From: Bacillota bacterium
GTDB lineage: Bacteria > Bacillota > Clostridia > Christensenellales > Aristaeellaceae
DNA: 64,000 nt
Assembly: GCA_023425025.1 (NCBI GenBank)
Contig: JAFADG010000012.1
Coordinates: 1-64,000 of the forward strand
Direction: 5' to 3'
The notes below the pieces were generated by a model. The model searched no databases. It saw nothing but the letters and a program-made list of their open reading frames with translations, and had not been told where the DNA came from. Position numbers and translations under genes: made by a program. Positions 59,042-64,000 of this stretch are shown here, in pieces (the stretch's first letter is position 1; each line of letters opens with the position of its first letter).

Positions 59042-60306
59042 TGTGGACCCTGGGCAGCGCCTGGATGGAAAGCCACGGCACGGGGGAAGGCGGGCTTTTG
59101 TTGAAAGGCGACGCGCTCCAATTATCCTCCCGTCTTGTCAATGAATTTTCAGGGCAAGTGCAGTGCCTGTACATCGATCCGCCCTTTTTCACGGGGGATG
59201 TGTTCCAGCACCGCATGCGCGTAGGGCAGGAAGGCTGGCTCACCGGCCGCCATCAGATCGTGCTGCCCGCCTATACCGACCGTTATCAAAGCCGCGAAAA
59301 GTACCTTGCCTTCATGCGGGATGTGATTACCCTGGCCCGTCAGCTTTTGCGGGATACCGGGGTTTTCTTTTTGCACATCGATTACCGGATGCACGCGTAT
59401 CTGAAGGTCCTGTGCGATGAGATTTTTGGCGAAAAAAACATGGTGAATGAAATCGTGTGGGTCTATCAGACGGGCGGCCGGGCGGTGAAGCATTTCAGCC
59501 GCAAGCATGACATCATCCTCTTTTATAAAAAGGGTGATGATTTTGGCTTTGATATTACGCAGGCGCCCATCAGCCGGGTGGAAAACCGGGAGAACCACAT
59601 GCGCCGCCATGTGGACGAGCAGGGCCGGGCGTACCGCTCCATCAAGGTGGGCGGCAAAGTCTATACCTATTATGATGATGAGCCGGCCTACCCCAGCGAC
59701 GTGTGGACCGACGTAAGCCACCTGCAGCAAAAGGACCCACAGCGTACGGGCTATGATACCCAAAAACCCATGCGGCTTTTGGAAAGGATCATATTGACCT
59801 CCACAAAGCCCGGGGACCTGGTGGCGGACCTATGCTGCGGCTCCGGCACCACGCTTGCGGCGGCGGCAAAAAACGGGCGCAGGTTCCTGGGCGTGGATGC
59901 TTCCGCAGGGGCGGTGGCTGTTTCCCGAAAGCGGCTTTTGCAGGAAAATTTCCTCTTGGAGTGGCCCTGCGAAGGCGGGGAGCCGGCGCTGCTGGGCGAG
60001 GTACGGCCAGCGCTGGGCTTTTATGAGGTGGCTTTGCAATCCTTCACGCTGGAAAGCACATTGGAAGCCGGGCTGAAAAAGATACCGGCGGGTTTTGAAT
60101 TTGGCACCCTGGACGCGGTGGACCAGTGGTCGGCGGGGTATGTGAAGGAGGGTGTGTTCATTTCCCACGCCCACGCCGCCAGACTGCGCCACACCCCGGA
60201 GATTGCGCCCCTGCTGGAGGTGCCCATGCTGACGGGCCAGCTGGCCGTCGAGGTGGTGGACGTGCTGGGCCGCAAGAGCATTTGGAAGTGGGAGGAGAAC
60301 AGCTAG
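59041..60306 (+). CDS. Orphan site-specific DNA methyltransferase, beta class
   Basis: A 421-residue enzyme of the N6-adenine/N4-cytosine type. Motif IV is DPPF (D46, in YIDPPFFTGDVF) and comes before the SAM-binding motif I, ADLCCGSGTTLAAAA (about 263-277), so this is the beta arrangement of type III Mod and related enzymes. The target-recognition part should lie between. An extra 130-residue C-terminal domain (GEVRPALGFYEVALQ..., VEVVDVLGRKSIWKWEE) follows. No restriction endonuclease is next to it. ATG 59041 or 59038, both in frame, overlap the preceding stop. Confidence 0.88.
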   Translation: MWTLGSAWMESHGTGEGGLLLKGDALQLSSRLVNEFSGQVQCLYIDPPFFTGDVFQHRMRVGQEGWLTGRHQIVLPAYTDRYQSREKYLAFMRDVITLARQLLRDTGVFFLHIDYRMHAYLKVLCDEIFGEKNMVNEIVWVYQTGGRAVKHFSRKHDIILFYKKGDDFGFDITQAPISRVENRENHMRRHVDEQGRAYRSIKVGGKVYTYYDDEPAYPSDVWTDVSHLQQKDPQRTGYDTQKPMRLLERIILTSTKPGDLVADLCCGSGTTLAAAAKNGRRFLGVDASAGAVAVSRKRLLQENFLLEWPCEGGEPALLGEVRPALGFYEVALQSFTLESTLEAGLKKIPAGFEFGTLDAVDQWSAGYVKEGVFISHAHAARLRHTPEIAPLLEVPMLTGQLAVEVVDVLGRKSIWKWEENS

Positions 60307-60369
60307 GCATATGCCGATGCGTTCTTTCCATGGTTGGCTTTATAATAGCGGCAGTCGGTGCATGGGACT

Positions 60370-60397
60370 AGGCGGGCGAATGCTATTCGTCCCTACA
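60370..60397. repeat. Palindromic repeat family B, copy 3
   Basis: GGCGGGCGAAT-GCT-ATTCGTCCCTACA. Lies in the 330-base gap between the methyltransferase and sbcD; no gene is seen in that gap. Confidence 0.5.
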
Positions 60398-60472
60398 CCG
60401 TTATATCTTTATTGGCTTCCCTGCCGGAGCAAGCCAACTCAGAAGAAAAGCCAGCCAACATTTCGCAGCTGC

Positions 60473-60500
60473 AGGGGCGGTTATCAACCGCCCGCCCAAG
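60473..60500. repeat. Palindromic repeat family B, copy 4 (inverted)
   Basis: AGGGGCGGTTATCAACCGCC followed by CGCCC; the reverse complement of the copy at 43284, differing at few positions. Confidence 0.6.
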
Positions 60501-60590
60501 CAGCAAGGACAGTCCATTTATTACCTGCGTTTTGCATGCCTGCAAACAGTTGTTGTTGATTCGCCAGCTTCTGAGGGGATACATACATCC

Positions 60591-60624
60591 TGCCGGCCCG
60601 CGTTTGCGCTGCCGGCATTTTTTT
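60591..60624 (+). terminator. Terminator just before sbcD
   Basis: TGCCGGC (60591-60597) / GCCGGCA (60611-60617), 13-base loop, followed by seven T. It ends right at the sbcD ribosome site, so it could also act as an attenuator. Confidence 0.7.
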
Positions 60625-60643
60625 GGAAAGGATCATGCGCGTT

Positions 60644-61780
60644 ATGAAATTCATGCACTTGTCCGACCTGCACTTGGGCCGCCGGTTCGGCGAATTTTCC
60701 CTGATCGAGGATCAAAAATACATCCTGGATCAGATCATACAAATGGCCGGCACGGAAAAGCCCGACGCGGTCATTATCGCCGGCGACATCTACGACAAGT
60801 CCGTGCCGGCGGTGGAGGCCGTGCAGCTGTTCGACGACTTTTTGTGCGCCATAGCCGCCCTTGACATCAAGGTGTTTGTGATCAGCGGAAACCACGACTC
60901 GGCGGAGCGGGTGGCCTTTGGCGCGCGGCTGATGGACAGGCGCGGCGTATACCTTTCCCAGGTGTATGATGGGGCCGTCAAGCCCGTCACCCTTACGGAC
61001 ACCTTCGGCCCGGTGGATGTGTATCTGCTGCCGTTTTTGCGGCCTTCCAACATACGCAGGTTCTTCCCCGATACGGAGATCGGCTCCTACCATCAGGCGT
61101 TGTCGCTGGTGACCGGCAGCATGAAGGTTGATACATCCCGGCGCAATCTGCTCATCACCCATCAATTTGTGACCGGTGCGGTGCTCAGCGAATCAGAGGA
61201 TATTACCGTGGGCACCGTGGATAACGTGGACGCGGCGGTGTTTGACGCCTTTGATTATGTGGCCCTGGGCCATATCCACAGGCCCCAATATGTAAGCCGG
61301 GAGACGGTGCGCTACTGCGGCACGCCTTTAAAGTATTCCTTTTCCGAGGCCAGGCAGGAAAAGTCCGTGACGATGGCGGAGCTTTTTACAAAAGGCAGCG
61401 TGCAAATCCGCACCCTGCCCCTTTTGCCCCTTCGGGATGTGCGGGAGCTGCGGGGTACCTTTGCGGAGCTGACCGCCAGGACCTTCTATCAAAGCGCCGG
61501 CGCAAGCGATTATCTGCACATCACCCTGACTGACGAGGAAGACGTGATGGACGCTATCGGCAAGCTGCGGGTGGTGTACCCCAACGTGGCGCTGCTGGAT
61601 TACGACAACACCCGGACCCGGTCAAGCAATGTGCTCACGGCCATTGACCAAATTGAAAAGAGCACGCCGATCGGGCTGTTTGCGGCCTTTTACGAAAAGC
61701 AGAACGGCCAGCCCATGACGCGGGAGCAGTACGACTACGTATCCGGCCTGATCGGGGAAATATGGGGGGATGGAAAATGA
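60644..61780 (+). CDS. sbcD: Exonuclease subunit SbcD
   Basis: Mn-dependent nuclease subunit of the SbcCD (Mre11-Rad50) complex that opens hairpin and blocked DNA ends. The roughly 378-residue protein has the metal motifs SDLHLGR, AGDIYDKSVP, SGNHDS and THQFVTG, and GHIHRPQ. Relatives begin MKFxHLSDLH, so ATG 60644 is chosen; ATG 60635 is also possible (the AAAGGA site is 11 or 2 bases away). It overlaps sbcC by 4 bases. Confidence 0.94.
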   Translation: MKFMHLSDLHLGRRFGEFSLIEDQKYILDQIIQMAGTEKPDAVIIAGDIYDKSVPAVEAVQLFDDFLCAIAALDIKVFVISGNHDSAERVAFGARLMDRRGVYLSQVYDGAVKPVTLTDTFGPVDVYLLPFLRPSNIRRFFPDTEIGSYHQALSLVTGSMKVDTSRRNLLITHQFVTGAVLSESEDITVGTVDNVDAAVFDAFDYVALGHIHRPQYVSRETVRYCGTPLKYSFSEARQEKSVTMAELFTKGSVQIRTLPLLPLRDVRELRGTFAELTARTFYQSAGASDYLHITLTDEEDVMDAIGKLRVVYPNVALLDYDNTRTRSSNVLTAIDQIEKSTPIGLFAAFYEKQNGQPMTREQYDYVSGLIGEIWGDGK

Positions 61781-64000
61781 GGCCGCTGAAACTGACCCTT
61801 TCCGCCTTTGGGCCCTACGCCGGGCTGACGGTGATCGACCTTAATCAATTGGGAAACAAAGGCATTTATTTGATCACAGGGGATACGGGGGCGGGCAAAA
61901 CCACCCTGTTTGACGCCATCGCGTTTGCGCTTTACGGCGAGCCCAGCGGCGACATGCGGGAATCGAATATGATGCGCAGCAAATACGCCGCGCCGGAAAC
62001 AAAAACGTTTGTGGAGCTCGTGTTTGATTATGGCGGAAAAACCTACACCATCCGCCGCAATCCGGAGTACATGCGCCCAAGCCAGCGGGGCGGCGGGTTC
62101 ACCCCGGAAATCGCCAGGGCAGCGCTGACCTATCCCGACGGCCGGACGGTGGAAAAGACAAAAAGCGTGGACGCCGCGGTGGAAGAATTGATGGGCATCA
62201 CCCGCGCCCAGTTTACGCAAATCGCCATGATCGCCCAGGGCGAGTTTAAAAAGCTGCTGACCGCCACCACCGAGGAGCGCCGCCGGATTTTTCAAAAGCT
62301 GTTTGCGACCGCTCCTTACCAAGTGCTGCAGGAGAGGCTGAAGGCGGAGACGGCAAAGCTTGTCCGGCAGCGGGGGGAGTTGCATACGGCCATCAGCCAG
62401 TATGTGGACGGCGTGGCCGCAGGCGAGGGCAGCCCCCTGGAAGCTGGCGTGCGCGCCGCAAAAGAAGGCGGCATGCTGCCAGGCGACATGGTGGAGCTGA
62501 TTGGGGCGCTCATTCTGTCCGACGAAGGGGAGCAGGAAAAGCTTTCGGGCAAGACAAAGCAGCTGGACGCGCGCCTTACGGATGTGAATCTGCAGCTTTT
62601 AAAGGCGGAAGCCCAGGAGCGGGCAAAAAATGAGCTGAGCACTGCTGAAAAAAATCTTTTGGAGGCGGAGCCCAGGTTTTCGCTTTTGCAAAATGCCTTG
62701 AATGCCCAGCTTGAAAGGCAGCCGGAGGCCGACAAGCTGGCCGGCGAGATCGAGGTCTTAAGGAACAGCCTGCAGGACTACGACAGGCTGGAGGTTTTGT
62801 TCAGGGAAATCAAAGGAAACGATCTGGAGCTGGTCCGGCAAAAAGCCGGCCTTGCCCAGGGAGAGCTTTCGCAGAAAAACATAGAGCAGGAGTTGGAAGC
62901 CTGCCAGAAGGAGCTTGCCGCGTTGCAAAGCGCCGGGGCGGATTTGGAGCGGCTTGGCAGCCGCAAGGATGCCCATGAGCGCAGCCTGCGGGAGATGGAC
63001 GACCTGCAAAAATCCCTGGAGGCGCACAGTAATCTCTACCGATCCTTTTTGCTGGCCCAGAAGGAGTATGAGGGGAAACGCGATAAGGCTATGGCAGCCA
63101 AAGCGTTGTATAACGATAAGTATCAATCGTTTTTGGATGGGCAGGCGGGCTTTTTTGCATCCAAGCTTCATGATGGCGAGCCTTGCCCCATATGCGGCGC
63201 GCTGAATCATCCCAGCCCAGCCCACCGGCCTGCAAGCGTGCCCACCGGGGAGGAAGTGCGGCAGTTAAAGACTGCCTATGACGCCGCCATGGACGCGCAA
63301 ACCAAGGCCAGCGAAACCGCGGGAAGGCTGAACGGCCAGGCCGGCCAGCTGAAAGAGGGCATTGCCGTACAGGCCAAGCAGTTGCTGGGCGCATGCCCAT
63401 TTGAGGAAATATCTCAAAGGCTGCAAAGCGCTAAAAAGCAGGCGTCGGACGATCTGGCGGACTGCCTTGCAAAGATCAGGGCGGAGATGGAAAAGATCCG
63501 CCGAAAGAAAGAGCTGGACGCCGGTTTGCCCGTTTTGGAAAACCGGCTCAAGGAGGCGGGAGAAGCCATTGCCGGCTTGAAGCAAAGCATTTCCGCCCTT
63601 TTTGCCACACAGACGGAGCTTATCAAGCAGCGGGAAGGAATGCAAAGCCGTCTCCCCTTTGCATCCCGGGAAAAAGCCAACGGGCACATTCGGGAATTGG
63701 AGGGGAAACGCAACGGGATCATGCGGGAGGTCAATGACGCAAAGGTGGCTTTTGATGCAGGGCAGAAGGCAGCGGACGCCTATAAAATACAGATCGCCAC
63801 GCTGAAGGCTCAGTTGAGGGACGCAGTGGAAATAGATGCTACTGCGCTCAGGGGAGAAAAGCGTCAGTTGGAGGAAGACAAGGGCAGCCTCGAAAAGGAA
63901 AGCCGGCTGCTTGAGTTGCGGCTCATCGGCAACCGGCGGATGCTGGAGGGGATACAGTCAAAGGCCGGGGAAATGGAGGCCGTGGAGAACCGCTGGAAGT
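61777..64000 (+). CDS. sbcC: Exonuclease subunit SbcC (partial, runs off window)
   Basis: ATPase/coiled-coil partner of SbcD. The visible 741 codons start MRPLKLTLSAFGPYAG, with Walker A GDTGAGKTT near residues 36-44, and the IAQGEFKKLL segment, followed by long coiled coil. The zinc hook CPIC lies at residues 470-473. After it the returning coiled coil reaches the window edge, so the signature motif and Walker B are not seen. The start overlaps the sbcD stop. Confidence 0.95.
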   Translation, partial: MRPLKLTLSAFGPYAGLTVIDLNQLGNKGIYLITGDTGAGKTTLFDAIAFALYGEPSGDMRESNMMRSKYAAPETKTFVELVFDYGGKTYTIRRNPEYMRPSQRGGGFTPEIARAALTYPDGRTVEKTKSVDAAVEELMGITRAQFTQIAMIAQGEFKKLLTATTEERRRIFQKLFATAPYQVLQERLKAETAKLVRQRGELHTAISQYVDGVAAGEGSPLEAGVRAAKEGGMLPGDMVELIGALILSDEGEQEKLSGKTKQLDARLTDVNLQLLKAEAQERAKNELSTAEKNLLEAEPRFSLLQNALNAQLERQPEADKLAGEIEVLRNSLQDYDRLEVLFREIKGNDLELVRQKAGLAQGELSQKNIEQELEACQKELAALQSAGADLERLGSRKDAHERSLREMDDLQKSLEAHSNLYRSFLLAQKEYEGKRDKAMAAKALYNDKYQSFLDGQAGFFASKLHDGEPCPICGALNHPSPAHRPASVPTGEEVRQLKTAYDAAMDAQTKASETAGRLNGQAGQLKEGIAVQAKQLLGACPFEEISQRLQSAKKQASDDLADCLAKIRAEMEKIRRKKELDAGLPVLENRLKEAGEAIAGLKQSISALFATQTELIKQREGMQSRLPFASREKANGHIRELEGKRNGIMREVNDAKVAFDAGQKAADAYKIQIATLKAQLRDAVEIDATALRGEKRQLEEDKGSLEKESRLLELRLIGNRRMLEGIQSKAGEMEAVENRWK

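Noticed and set aside
1..64000. CRISPR arrays, tRNA/rRNA genes, prophage or integrase genes
   Set aside because: No regular spaced direct repeats, cloverleaf-type sequences, rRNA stretches or phage/transposase proteins were recognised anywhere in the window.

Overview
This 64 kb window looks like chromosome of a spore-forming, low-to-moderate-GC-tolerant member of the Clostridia (Firmicutes/Bacillota) with a fairly GC-rich genome. The lineage call rests on spoIIR, a sleB-ypeB germination pair, a T-box leader, a CtsR-type operator, consensus sigma-A promoters, strong AGGAGG-type ribosome binding sites, frequent TTG/GTG starts and a class 1B (pyrK-pyrD) dihydroorotate dehydrogenase. I saw no rRNA, tRNA, CRISPR array, phage or complete insertion sequence. 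A genus cannot be named from the sequence alone.

Layout. 1-2.4 kb: an AMP-forming acyl-CoA ligase on the minus strand, read through a complete T-box leader. 2.4-9.6 kb: TetR regulator with a zinc-ribbon protein, an alpha/beta hydrolase, a small membrane protein, a CTP synthase whose glutaminase nucleophile is Gly instead of Cys, a three-gene minus-strand group (YwiB-like, unknown, metallo-beta-lactamase fold) and ispE. 9.7-12.4 kb: spoIIR, sleB, ypeB. 12.6-20.1 kb: a glucan-use locus with a secreted GH5, two ABC permeases, a binding protein, a LacI regulator and a cytosolic GH5; the divergent promoters each carry an AAAACGTTTT operator at the transcription start. 20.1-21.3 kb: a decayed SDR gene and an AT-rich flavin reductase. 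21.4-26.6 kb: a MarR operon, a PHP phosphoesterase, a Gly/Gln-rich secreted protein, paired DUF606 transporters and YitT. 26.9-31.9 kb: a CtsR-box Hsp20, then tilS, hpt, ftsH. 32.2-35.1 kb: PHP phosphatase, VanW protein, RidA. 35.3-40.6 kb: response regulator, kinase and MacB-type ABC exporter, with an OmpR-type direct repeat at the exporter promoter. 40.8-50.7 kb: all genes for UMP synthesis (pyrB, pyrC, carA, carB, pyrK, pyrD, pyrF, pyrE). 51-60.3 kb: ABC-F protein, repeat lipoprotein, MATE pump, thymidine kinase, glycosyltransferase, and a coupled mntP / cysteine-cluster / orphan DNA methyltransferase group. 60.6-64 kb: sbcD and the first part of sbcC, cut by the window edge.

How parts work together. 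The pyr cluster makes UMP, and pyrG would then make CTP, but the pyrG seen here should depend on free ammonia. The glucan locus gives outside cleavage, import and inside cleavage under one LacI regulator, with the transport ATPase supplied from elsewhere. Gene gaps carry three families of short palindromic repeats, including a MITE-like element and a run of three hairpins placed inside the pyr cluster just before carA.

The most unusual points are the T-box in front of an acyl-CoA ligase, the CTP synthase lacking its catalytic cysteine, the repeat families, a MarR gene without a canonical start codon, and the orphan methyltransferase translationally coupled to a cysteine-cluster protein. I did not find a wholly new multi-gene system that I could defend.
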